Part shown: piece by piece, positions 7,282 to 14,230 of the stretch
How positions within the stretch are numbered: the first letter of the stretch is position 1
How the letters are laid out: each line of letters begins with the position of its first letter
Assembly: GCA_020025075.1 (NCBI GenBank)
Contig: JAHHSR010000031.1
Span: forward strand, 1-18,042
Direction of reading: 5' to 3'
Length of the DNA: 18,042 nt
Source: Pectinatus sp.
Lineage (GTDB): Bacteria; Bacillota; Negativicutes; Selenomonadales; Selenomonadaceae
The notes under the pieces: model-generated
The model's input: only the letters and a program-made list of their open reading frames with translations
Told to the model about the DNA's origin: nothing
Databases searched by the model: none
Made by a program: the position numbers and the translations under genes

Positions 7282-8583
7282 TTAATTGACAGTAAGCAGA
7301 ATCTTGTCGATGCGATTGCGGTCCATATCGGCAACCTCGAAGGAAAAATTTTCCCAGTCTTTTTTTTCTGATGTGTGGGGAATGTAGCCGAAGTATGACA
7401 TCAAAAATCCACCCATGGTCTGGTAGTGGCCTTTTTTTTCACCGGGCAAAAACTCGATATCAAATCTTTCTTTGAAGTCATCAACGCTGCAAAGACCGTC
7501 TACATACCAAGAATTTTCATCGCGTTGAATGATGGGCAGATTTTCATCTTCGTCATCGATGGCAATATCGCCGATGATTTCATCGGTAATATCGCTTAGG
7601 GTGATAAGTCCGACAATGCCGCCGTATTCATCGACAACAATGGCTTCATGTACATCGTTGCTGCGAAACTTTTCCAATATATCAAAAGTTTTCATGGAGC
7701 GAGGAATGAACATCGGTTTATGGATAAATTTAACAAGCTCAATATTATCGTGGTCAATAAAGGCCCTTAAAAGTTCCCTGGCATAAATGATGCCGCTGAA
7801 TTCGTCGAGACTGCCATTGCCGGCAAGAAAAATACTCTCATTTTCTTTTTTTATGAGTTCAAGATTTGTTTTTAAATCGTCCTCAAGGTCAATCCAGGCA
7901 AGCTGCGTGCGTGGCGTCATGAGTGCATAAGCGGTCTGGTCGCTCATGTGGAAGATGCGGTCGACCATATCCTGCTCTGTTTTTTCAAAGGTTCCCTCCT
8001 CAGTTCCTTTTTCGATGAGGTCTTTTACTTCTTCTTCCGTTACATTTTCGCTGCGATGCATATTAATGCCAATAACCATCAAGAAAAGATTCGTACAGTA
8101 AGAAAAAAAGCCAAAGAGGGGAACAATGACAGTATTTAGCTGCAATAAAAGTGTGCTGTATTTGACAAGATATTCCTCCGGTTTAATCTGGGCAATTTTT
8201 TTAGGCAGATAAACATTGAGGAGAAGGTCAAAGAGCAAGAAAAGGAGCGAGCAGGCGGTAAAGATAAAATAAGTGCTATAAGAAAAGGGTACGTCGTCTT
8301 TTTGCCATAAACAGTTGGCATACGGTATGATAAAAAAGCCGACTAAAATGCCCCAGCTGAGGCGGCAGCAAGCAGTAACGGCTGTTAAAGCTGTCGTGAG
8401 GCCATCGGAAAAATCGATTAGATTTTCCAGCCTGTCATAAGGAGGTGCAAAGTCGTCAGTAAGTTCTGCCAGATGACTTTTGTGATTTTCTAAAAGAGCC
8501 GTTTTTAAAAAGCGGCAAAAAGAGCTTATGGCCATTAAAATCAACAATATTACAACTGGCAGGCAAATCTCGGGTATATCCAA
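7282..8583 (-). CDS. CNNM/CorC-type membrane protein (DUF21-CBS-CorC_HlyC)
   Basis: A 433-residue hemolysin-family protein. The N-terminal DUF21 part has four hydrophobic segments (about 5-30, 62-90, 103-125, 142-172). The acidic linker VTEEEVKDLIEKGTEEG comes before two CBS domains (about 215-335, with MTPRTQLAWIDLEDD and VVDEYGGIVGLITLSDI). A C-terminal CorC_HlyC domain (about 345-430) ends the protein. Relatives are implicated in magnesium or cobalt export; the ion is not shown here. The start is TTG 8583, with AAGGA about 12 nt upstream, rather far. No other in-frame start lies between it and that site. The DUF21 part looks diverged compared with the well-conserved cytoplasmic half. Confidence 0.9.
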   Translation of the reverse strand: MDIPEICLPVVILLILMAISSFCRFLKTALLENHKSHLAELTDDFAPPYDRLENLIDFSDGLTTALTAVTACCRLSWGILVGFFIIPYANCLWQKDDVPFSYSTYFIFTACSLLFLLFDLLLNVYLPKKIAQIKPEEYLVKYSTLLLQLNTVIVPLFGFFSYCTNLFLMVIGINMHRSENVTEEEVKDLIEKGTEEGTFEKTEQDMVDRIFHMSDQTAYALMTPRTQLAWIDLEDDLKTNLELIKKENESIFLAGNGSLDEFSGIIYARELLRAFIDHDNIELVKFIHKPMFIPRSMKTFDILEKFRSNDVHEAIVVDEYGGIVGLITLSDITDEIIGDIAIDDEDENLPIIQRDENSWYVDGLCSVDDFKERFDIEFLPGEKKGHYQTMGGFLMSYFGYIPHTSEKKDWENFSFEVADMDRNRIDKILLTVN

Positions 8584-8622
8584 ATGTAATTCACGTCCTT
8601 TAATATTTTGTATAATATACTC

Positions 8623-8642
8623 ATTATACCATAAAGTGGTAT
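8623..8642 (-). promoter_or_regulatory. Candidate -10 box with overlapping inverted repeat, CNNM gene
   Basis: The minus strand carries TATAAT at 8628-8623, about 40 nt before the TTG start. No convincing -35 box lies at 17 bases. An inverted repeat, ATACCA (8626-8631), five bases, TGGTAT (8637-8642), overlaps the -10 box and could be an operator. Confidence 0.4.
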
Positions 8643-8712
8643 TTCAATCAGGAAAATTGTTATATTCTCAAAGGAAAAGCGTATTTTTCTAGTTAGCAGG
8701 CTTTTTATGTGC

Positions 8713-8718
8713 TATAAT
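8713..8718 (+). promoter_or_regulatory. -10 box of the LysR-type regulator gene
   Basis: A perfect TATAAT (8713-8718) sits 129 nt before the regulator start and just upstream of two palindromes. The -35 region (TAGTTA or similar) is poor, which is common for autoregulated genes. Confidence 0.45.
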
Positions 8719-8732
8719 TGATGAGCAGTTTA

Positions 8733-8780
8733 ATATAGCATATGTTATATCAATACTACCTTTAATATAATTTATATTAA
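8733..8780. promoter_or_regulatory. Two palindromes in the LysR leader, candidate operators
   Basis: ATATAGCATATGTTATAT (8733-8750) is a palindrome with one mismatched pair and includes a T-N11-A type core. TTAATATAATTTATATTAA (8762-8780) is perfect around one central base. Their centres are about 29.5 bp apart, close to three helical turns, as expected for sites bound by a LysR-type tetramer. They lie downstream of the candidate -10 box, so binding would repress the regulator gene itself. Confidence 0.45.
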
Positions 8781-8846
8781 TAACTTTTGGCAACAATGGT
8801 TTACGCAGCCCATCTAGGGTATATTTTGTGGAATTGGAGCAAAAAT

Positions 8847-9728
8847 ATGGACTTGGAAATTTACAAAAAATTCATTGCAGTCGTCGAGTCTGGCTCATTG
8901 ACGGAAGCTGCGCATCGGTTGCATTTGGCACAGCCCGCGTTGAGTATTCAAATTAAGAATTTGCAGGAAAAGTACAATGCTCAGCTCATCAAAACCAAGC
9001 CCGGCATCAGGCATTTAGAGATAACAGAAGCTGGGCGCATTTTTTATGAAAAAGCCAAATATATTTGCAGCTTAGAAGAAAATCTCTCGCGTGAAATGCT
9101 CAGCCTCAATAATGGTCGATGTGGCATTTTGCGCATCAGCGCCTCACCGTCGCTTTGTGTTGGCATTATGCAAAAGTATTTATTGCCATTTATCGCGGAG
9201 CACCCTAATACAAATTTTGAGCTGCAAGAAGTTTCCTCACATGCGCAGGCGGAGCATTTATTGCACGGCATAAGTGAGATTGCCGTTTCCAATGCACCGG
9301 TTTCTCCTATGCAGTCATTTACCATTTTAAATCTTTCGCGCAATTTTTTGGGTGCCGTGTATTCAAAATCTGATAGGAGAATTCGCTTTACACAAGATGA
9401 AGTGCAGCTGGAGCAGTTGCAAAAAATTCCCATTTGCATTATGCGCGATTGCCTTGATGATTTTTTGAAGGCGTGTCAGCAGATGCTCGTCATTCCGCGC
9501 ATTACAGGAATATGCACATCGCGCTTATCGTGCCTTTGCTGGGCGCGTGCGCAAAAAGGTATAGGTATTTTACCGATGAATGCATATGATGATTTCGGCG
9601 ATGATATAAAATATGTTAAAATTAGTGGGGAGCAGTTTTTGATGGAAAAAATTTGGTTCATCATGAAGAACCAAAAATTATCAAAGATTGCTGAAAGTTT
9701 TATTAAATTTTGCCGAAAGAGCAACTAA
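8847..9728 (+). CDS. LysR-type transcriptional regulator
   Basis: A 293-residue regulator. Its N-terminal winged helix-turn-helix (about 16-45, SGSLTEAAHRLHLAQPALSI) is typical of the LysR family. A linker helix (to about 90) and a substrate-binding effector domain beginning GILRISASPSLCVGIM follow. The start is ATG 8847, with GGAG (8836-8839) 7 nt upstream. An ATG at 8787 would add residues lying before the conserved MDLEIYKKF start. The effector is unknown. The divergent neighbour is the CNNM-type membrane protein gene, which is a possible target. The effector domain contains several Cys residues around 226-250, which might be redox-sensitive, but this is only a visual impression. Confidence 0.92.
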   Translation: MDLEIYKKFIAVVESGSLTEAAHRLHLAQPALSIQIKNLQEKYNAQLIKTKPGIRHLEITEAGRIFYEKAKYICSLEENLSREMLSLNNGRCGILRISASPSLCVGIMQKYLLPFIAEHPNTNFELQEVSSHAQAEHLLHGISEIAVSNAPVSPMQSFTILNLSRNFLGAVYSKSDRRIRFTQDEVQLEQLQKIPICIMRDCLDDFLKACQQMLVIPRITGICTSRLSCLCWARAQKGIGILPMNAYDDFGDDIKYVKISGEQFLMEKIWFIMKNQKLSKIAESFIKFCRKSN

Positions 9729-9832
9729 GATAGCCTGATTTTAGGACGGGCAAAGATAAATGGGCAGAAAATATATGCAAAAATTATAAATGAAAGTTCT
9801 TTAGTAGTCAGGAACAAAAAGGGGAAGAAAAG

Positions 9833-10399
9833 TTGGGACATCTTGAACTGATTTTTGGGTCAATGTATTCGGGAAAGACAGAGGAGCTTTTACGGCGTTT
9901 GCGCCGTGCGGCTATTGCAGGGCAAAAATGTCAGGTTTTTAAGCCGAGCATTGATACGCGCTATGATAAATATGAGGTTTGCACGCATGACTTAGTCAAG
10001 GAAAAGGCACAAGTAGTTTCAAGTGCGCAAGAATTATTAGATGGAGTACTCGAGGAAACGAAAATAGTCGGCATTGATGAGGTGCAATTTTTTGACCATT
10101 CGATTGTCGAGGTGATAAGAAAACTCATGCAAAAAAATAAGGTCATTATAGCAACGGGCCTAGATATGTACTCTTCCGGCAAACCTTTTGGTAGTGTTGT
10201 GCCGGAGCTGGCTTGTATCGCCAAATATGTCGATAAGCTGCATGCTGTCTGTGTCAAGTGCGGTGAGACGGCATATATAAGCTATAAGATAAACGATACG
10301 ATTACTTCGTCAATAGATATTGGCTCGACGGATAAATATGTGGCACTTTGCGAAAAATGTTTTGCGCAGATTCAGCGCGAGGATGCGGCAATAAACTAG
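9833..10399 (+). CDS. tdk: Thymidine kinase
   Basis: A type II thymidine kinase (188 residues) that phosphorylates thymidine with ATP in pyrimidine salvage. It shows the P-loop GSMYSGKT (9-16), the DEVQFF motif with catalytic Glu83, the lasso-region pattern FGSVVPEL, and a structural zinc site from Cys140/Cys143 and Cys173/Cys176. The start is TTG 9833 (MGHLELIFG, canonical), with GGGGA (9821-9825) 7 nt upstream. I see no clear promoter in the 104-nt gap after the LysR gene. Its stop is 14 nt before the mini-ORF preceding mltG, so it probably heads that run of genes. Confidence 0.96.
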   Translation: MGHLELIFGSMYSGKTEELLRRLRRAAIAGQKCQVFKPSIDTRYDKYEVCTHDLVKEKAQVVSSAQELLDGVLEETKIVGIDEVQFFDHSIVEVIRKLMQKNKVIIATGLDMYSSGKPFGSVVPELACIAKYVDKLHAVCVKCGETAYISYKINDTITSSIDIGSTDKYVALCEKCFAQIQREDAAIN

Positions 10400-10413
10400 A
10401 AAGGATAGCTGGC

Positions 10414-10440
10414 ATGAAGCTGGCCTGGGATAAACGGTGA
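10414..10440 (+). CDS. Possible 8-residue leader ORF coupled to mltG
   Basis: ATG at 10414 opens the frame MKLAWDKR and ends at TGA 10438-10440, overlapping the mltG GTG start as GTGA. It has a better ribosome site (AAAGGA 10400-10405, 8-nt spacing) than mltG itself (GGGA 10427-10430). The layout suggests translational coupling, but the peptide may have no function of its own, or the ATG may be fortuitous. Confidence 0.35.
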   Translation: MKLAWDKR

Positions 10441-11477
10441 AAAACGCATTTGAAAAGTTCTTTGAGACGGTGAAAAAGGCAGTGAGCTGGCTTAGAGAAA
10501 AAAAATGGCGCTCCATTGGGGCGGCGCTTGTCCTCTTTTTCATTATCTGTCTGTTTTTTTTCTTCGGCCAGCGGCCAGGCAATAAGGTCATTGTTGATAT
10601 TTCGCCGGGCATGAGCACGGATAGCGTGGCAATGGCCTTGCAGAAAAATGGCGTAATCAGTTCAGAATTGTATTTTCGCGCTTTGGCACGCTTTGAAGGG
10701 CTTGATGAAAAAATTCGGGCAGGCCGCTATATTTTTTATGAGGGAATGACCGCAAATGAAGCCATCAAGATTTTAGAGAATGGTCCGCAGCTCGGGCAAG
10801 TACGCGTGACAATACCGGAAGGCTATACTGTGCGTCAGATAGCAGATATTTTAGCAGCAAAAGGCGTCGTTTCCAAAGCGGATTTTTTGGAAGCGGCCAA
10901 GACATATGCGCCCTATGATTATATGAAAACTGATAATAAAGATGTCAAATATAGTGTAGAGGGGTTCTTATTCCCGGATACCTATGAATTTATGACGAAT
11001 TCTTCTCCTCAGGCCGTTATGAAAGTCATGGTAGAGCAGTTTAACCGAGAACTGACTCCGGCTTTGCGTGAGCGAGCCAAAGAGGAGCATCTTTCGATAA
11101 GAGAACTCGTGATTTTGGCGTCCTTGGTTGAAGCGGAGGCAAAATACGAGTCCGACCGTCCAATCATTGCACAGGTATTTTTCAACCGTTTGCGGATAAA
11201 TATGCCTTTGCAGTCAGATACGACAATACAGTACATCCTGCCGAAGCGAAAAGAAAATCTCTCGATAAATGATACGAAAATAGCTTCGCCTTATAATACC
11301 TATATCCATTATGGCCTGCCACCAGGAGCGGTAGATAATCCGGGCCTGGCATCAATAAAGGCCGTCCTTTATCCTGAGGCCAACGACTATCTTTATTTTG
11401 TTGCAGACAGTGAAGGCCATAACCATTATAGCAGGACATATAGTGAACATTTAGAGGTTTTAAAACAAATACAGTGA
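10437..11477 (+). CDS. mltG: Endolytic murein transglycosylase MltG (YceG-like)
   Basis: A 346-residue inner-membrane protein that cleaves nascent peptidoglycan strands and so limits glycan length. A basic cytoplasmic N-terminus is followed by one membrane helix (about 25-44) and a LysM-like region (about 50-130, ISPGMSTDSVAMALQKNGVI). The catalytic YceG domain contains LASLVEAEA, with Glu232 as the expected catalytic residue, then FFNRLRINMPLQSDTTIQYIL and YNTYIHYGLPPGAVDNPG. The start is GTG 10437, overlapping the mini-ORF stop. Its own stop overlaps the trmR GTG by four bases (GTGA). The order mltG-trmR-trhP equals yrrL-yrrM-yrrO of Bacillus subtilis. Confidence 0.95.
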   Translation: MKNAFEKFFETVKKAVSWLREKKWRSIGAALVLFFIICLFFFFGQRPGNKVIVDISPGMSTDSVAMALQKNGVISSELYFRALARFEGLDEKIRAGRYIFYEGMTANEAIKILENGPQLGQVRVTIPEGYTVRQIADILAAKGVVSKADFLEAAKTYAPYDYMKTDNKDVKYSVEGFLFPDTYEFMTNSSPQAVMKVMVEQFNRELTPALRERAKEEHLSIRELVILASLVEAEAKYESDRPIIAQVFFNRLRINMPLQSDTTIQYILPKRKENLSINDTKIASPYNTYIHYGLPPGAVDNPGLASIKAVLYPEANDYLYFVADSEGHNHYSRTYSEHLEVLKQIQ

Positions 11478-12100
11478 TAATTGCAGAAGAAAAAAGAAAA
11501 ATCATCGAAGAAATGCAGCAGCTGGCAGCAAGGGATAACGTGCCGATAATTCGGCCGGAGGCGGCGCAGCTTTTATGTAAAGCAGTCGAAAAAAGGCAGC
11601 CGCATTTCATTTTGGAAATTGGCACGGCGATTGGCTATTCGACATTGCTCTTGGCAATGGCTGCGCCTGCTGCAAAAATTGTAAGCTTTGAAATCGATGC
11701 TGCGCGGCAAAATCTGGCGCAGGAGTTTTTGAAGCGGGCGGGAGTTTTAAGCAGAGTGGAATTACATCTTTCTGATATAGAGGCATATGCAGATGATTTT
11801 AAATGCGATTTTGCCTTTATTGATGCAGCTAAAGGACAGTATCCACGCTATTTGCGGGCTATATTGCCCTATCTTTCTCCCACTGGCATCGTTGCGGCTG
11901 ATAATGTTCTTTTTCGCGGCTACGTATTAGGCGAAGAAAAGGCGCCCCGCCGTTACCGCACAATTGTTAAAAGGTTGCGTGAGTATCTGGATATGGTCGG
12001 AGAAGAAGAAGGATTTTTGACGAAGATTTATGCAAAAGGTGATGGGCTTGCTATTTCTTGTCGGAAAAGCTGTGAAAAAGACCAATCTTCTTTAGTTTAG
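11474..12100 (+). CDS. trmR: tRNA 5-hydroxyuridine methyltransferase (TrmR-like)
   Basis: A 208-residue SAM-dependent O-methyltransferase of the catechol-type family. Motif I is LEIGTAIGYSTLLL (47-60), followed by FEID (72-75). The divalent-metal ligands are Asp117 (IDAAK) and Asp143-Asn144 (AADN). Bacillus TrmR (YrrM) methylates 5-hydroxyuridine to 5-methoxyuridine at tRNA position 34. The placement right after mltG and before trhP supports this over a generic O-methyltransferase. The start is GTG 11474, embedded in the end of mltG (GTGA overlap) and most likely translated by coupling. The last 12 residues (CEKDQSSLV region) extend past the usual family end. Confidence 0.88.
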   Translation: MIIAEEKRKIIEEMQQLAARDNVPIIRPEAAQLLCKAVEKRQPHFILEIGTAIGYSTLLLAMAAPAAKIVSFEIDAARQNLAQEFLKRAGVLSRVELHLSDIEAYADDFKCDFAFIDAAKGQYPRYLRAILPYLSPTGIVAADNVLFRGYVLGEEKAPRRYRTIVKRLREYLDMVGEEEGFLTKIYAKGDGLAISCRKSCEKDQSSLV

Positions 12101-12220
12101 CCATTTAGCTGTATCTTTTATAAGAATTTCTGTTTAAGGAAGCTAGTTAAAGATAGCCATTTAAAAAATGGCTCCTGCGCAAAATTAAAATATTGTTCCG
12201 TGATGAAATATAGTATATCT
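12101..12220. repeat. trmR-trhP spacer with a repeated hairpin arm
   Basis: The spacer is AT-rich. AGCCATTT occurs at 12099-12106 and again at 12155-12162, each able to pair with AAATGGCT at 12166-12173; the nearer pair leaves a three-base loop. No U-tract follows, so it is not a terminator. I see no convincing promoter. Confidence 0.5.
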
Positions 12221-12281
12221 GAAAGGGGGAGCGGGCATTTTTTATCGACCTAAAAGGTCAGCGCATTGTGCCCGCATTTAG
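12221..12281 (+). promoter_or_regulatory. Distant Shine-Dalgarno bridged by a hairpin, trhP leader
   Basis: The only good ribosome site upstream of trhP is GAAAGGGGGA (12221-12230), 52 nt before the ATG. Between them GCGGGCA (12231-12237) pairs perfectly with TGCCCGC (12269-12275). An inner stem GACC/GGTC (12247-12250 with 12256-12259) lies inside. If the hairpin is skipped, the distance from the G run to the ATG is 7 nt, the normal spacing. The six bases just before the ATG (ATTTAG) hold no ribosome site, and TAG there closes the frame. Confidence 0.6.
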
Positions 12282-13511
12282 ATGAAAAAGACTGAGCTTT
12301 TGGCGCCGGCAGGCGATATGAGCAAATTAAAGACAGCACTTCTTTATGGTGCTGATGCGGTTTATTTAGGTGGTAAGCGCTTTGGGCTGCGCTCTTATAG
12401 CGGTAATTTTTCGCCGGAAGAAATGAAAGAGGCGATTGATTTTGCTCATTCCTCGGGAAAAAAGGTCTATGTGACGGTTAATATCTTCGCTCACAATGAT
12501 GACCTTAGCGGGTTGCCGCAGTACTTAGAAGAGATTTCTGCCTTTAAAGCGGATGCCATCATTGTTTCAGACCCTGGCGTTTTCAGTATAGCGCGTGAGT
12601 GTGTGCCTGATTTGCCGCTTCATGTCAGTACACAGGCCAACACGGTAAATTGGCAGGCAGTTGAATTTTGGCGCAAGATAGGCGCTGAACGCGTTGTTTT
12701 GGCGCGGGAGCTTAGCGAGAAGGAAATTGCGACAATTAGGGAGAAATCACCAATTGAACTTGAGATGTTTATTCATGGCGCTATGTGCATGTCCTATTCA
12801 GGGCGCTGTGTGATGAGCAATTATATGACGGGGCGGGATTCAAATCGCGGCGCTTGCGCGCAGGCTTGTCGCTGGAAGTACTCTTTGGTCGAGGAAAAGC
12901 GCCCCCATGAATATTTTCCGATTGAAGAAGATGAAAATGGCGCATATATCTTTAATTCTAAGGACCTTTGCCTGTTGCCATATCTTGGGCACATCTTAGA
13001 TATGGGCATTGATAGTTTGAAGATTGAAGGGCGTATGAAGAGCGTTTATTACGTGGCCGGCGTTGTTAAAACTTATCGTGAGGCAATAGACGCTTATTAC
13101 GAAGATAAAGAAAAATTTGCTGCCAATCTGCCAAAATGGCAGGCTGATTTGGAGAAGGTTTCGCATCGTCCTTATACAGCGGGTTTTTTCAAGGGTTCTT
13201 TGACGGCATCTGACCACGTCTACGAAACGGCAAGCTATGCACAAGATGCTGAATTCGTCGGTGTGGTTCTTTCGTATGATGCCGAAGGTGGCTTTGCGCA
13301 TGTCGAGCAGCGCAATAATTTAAAATGCGGCCAGACGATAGAGTTCTTTCAGCCAAGGCAGGTATCTTTTGAGCAAAAAATTGAGCAGATGTACGATGAC
13401 GCAACCGGTGAAGCCATTTTGGTGGCGCCGCATCCGCAGCAGCGAATAAGAATAAAGGTGGATAAGCCGGTCGAAGAACATACGCTTTTGCGCCGGGCAA
13501 AGCATAAATAG
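12282..13511 (+). CDS. trhP: tRNA U34 hydroxylation protein TrhP (peptidase U32 family)
   Basis: A 409-residue U32-family protein. It has the signature ELEMFIHGAMC...SGRC..S (160-179), and Cys169, Cys176, Cys192/Cys196 and Cys230 as likely iron-sulfur ligands. The N-terminus TELLAPAGDMSKLKTALLYGADAVYLGG is typical. TrhP proteins were first named collagenase-like peptidases. They are now known to take part in prephenate-dependent hydroxylation of uridine 34 to 5-hydroxyuridine, which TrmR then methylates. trmR lies just upstream, as in Bacillus, but here there is one trhP instead of two. An in-frame TAG directly before ATG 12282 fixes the start. The ribosome site is remote and hairpin-bridged. 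aroQ of the shikimate pathway, which leads to prephenate, is next downstream. Confidence 0.93.
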   Translation: MKKTELLAPAGDMSKLKTALLYGADAVYLGGKRFGLRSYSGNFSPEEMKEAIDFAHSSGKKVYVTVNIFAHNDDLSGLPQYLEEISAFKADAIIVSDPGVFSIARECVPDLPLHVSTQANTVNWQAVEFWRKIGAERVVLARELSEKEIATIREKSPIELEMFIHGAMCMSYSGRCVMSNYMTGRDSNRGACAQACRWKYSLVEEKRPHEYFPIEEDENGAYIFNSKDLCLLPYLGHILDMGIDSLKIEGRMKSVYYVAGVVKTYREAIDAYYEDKEKFAANLPKWQADLEKVSHRPYTAGFFKGSLTASDHVYETASYAQDAEFVGVVLSYDAEGGFAHVEQRNNLKCGQTIEFFQPRQVSFEQKIEQMYDDATGEAILVAPHPQQRIRIKVDKPVEEHTLLRRAKHK

Positions 13512-13727
13512 TTATAGGAAATGGCCTTATACCCACGGGCGGGATATAAGACCCAGCTCAATTTGTGCAGCGATTAAATAAAAGGCTGGCAGTCTTTTGT
13601 AAATGAGAATGTGTGAAATTAATGATGTTTCATGTATAGGCAGTAATTAGGTTTTTGATGGCCTTGCGATATTGGCGTAGGGTATCAAAAAGTTGTTTGA
13701 AAATTTGTTACTCTGCCAGGAAAATTG
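13512..13727. other. trhP-aroQ spacer with alternative hairpins
   Basis: Hairpin A pairs 13526-13534 with 13541-13550 (one bulged A). Hairpin B pairs 13548-13557 with 13585-13596 (two-base bulge) and is followed by TCTTTT; it is the likely trhP terminator. A and B share 13548-13550 and cannot fully coexist. A third stem, TTTTTGAT (13652-13659) with ATCAAAAA (13684-13691), lies further on without a T run. No supported gene. Confidence 0.5.
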
Positions 13728-13736
13728 TGATACAAT
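13728..13736 (+). promoter_or_regulatory. Extended -10 promoter of aroQ-pepP-efp
   Basis: TGA directly before TACAAT (13731-13736) forms an extended -10 element, about 50 nt before aroQ. The nearest -35-like TTGTTA (13705-13710) is 20 bases away, too far to count on. Confidence 0.55.
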
Positions 13737-13786
13737 ATAGACAGTTACGAACGGTTCATCCAGTTCGAACGAGATAGGTGATGTAA

Positions 13787-14215
13787 ATGAAACGTGTTTT
13801 AGTGCTCCATGGCCCCAATCTTAATTTGCTCGGGCAGCGCGAGCCAAAAATTTATGGCCGCGAAACGCTCTTTGATATTAATGCAATGTTAAAATCTCAA
13901 GCGGAAAAGGCAGGCATTCAGATAGATTTTTTGCAGAGTAATTATGAAGGTGAACTGGTAGAGGCCATTCAAAAAGCGCCAGGGCATTATGAATATATTA
14001 TTCTCAATGCTGCTGCCTTGACGCATTATAGCATTGCTTTGCGCGATGCCATTGCAGCTGTTGGGGTGCCCGTTATTGAAGTGCACCTTTCGAATATTCA
14101 TAAACGTGAAGAATTTCGCAATACTTCCGTAATTGCTGCTGTCACCGAAGGACAGATTCTCGGCTTTGGCAAATATAGCTATGCACTGGCACTAGATTAC
14201 ATCATCAAAAAATAG
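13787..14215 (+). CDS. aroQ: 3-dehydroquinate dehydratase, type II
   Basis: A 142-residue type II dehydroquinase that converts 3-dehydroquinate to 3-dehydroshikimate in the shikimate pathway. It shows VLHGPNLNLLGQREPKIYG with catalytic Tyr23, the LTHYSIALRDAI helix, and EVHLSNIHKREEFR with the active-site histidine and arginine. The usual NPG before the His segment reads NAAA here. AGGTG (13776-13780) lies 6 nt before the ATG. It starts the conserved aroQ-X-Pro peptidase-efp block (yqhS-yqhT-efp in Bacillus subtilis), with 15 nt to the next gene. Confidence 0.97.
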   Translation: MKRVLVLHGPNLNLLGQREPKIYGRETLFDINAMLKSQAEKAGIQIDFLQSNYEGELVEAIQKAPGHYEYIILNAAALTHYSIALRDAIAAVGVPVIEVHLSNIHKREEFRNTSVIAAVTEGQILGFGKYSYALALDYIIKK

Positions 14216-14230
14216 TGGAGGTCAGGCAAA

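Noticed and set aside
8787..8846. Upstream ATG extension of the LysR gene
   Set aside because: The added residues precede the conserved family start. ATG 8847 has GGAG at 7 nt.
9044..9439. 131-residue minus-strand open frame
   Set aside because: It is the complement of the LysR gene, with Cys/Ser-rich composition typical of shadow frames.
11182..11625. 147-residue minus-strand open frame across mltG and trmR
   Set aside because: It spans the junction of two genes with strong motif support and has no family pattern.
12155..12173. Hairpin as trmR terminator
   Set aside because: An eight-pair stem exists, but the following bases are CCTGCGC with no T run on either strand.
13189..13536. 115-residue minus-strand open frame
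   Set aside because: It is antisense to the 3' end of trhP and has a low-complexity Arg/Pro/His composition.
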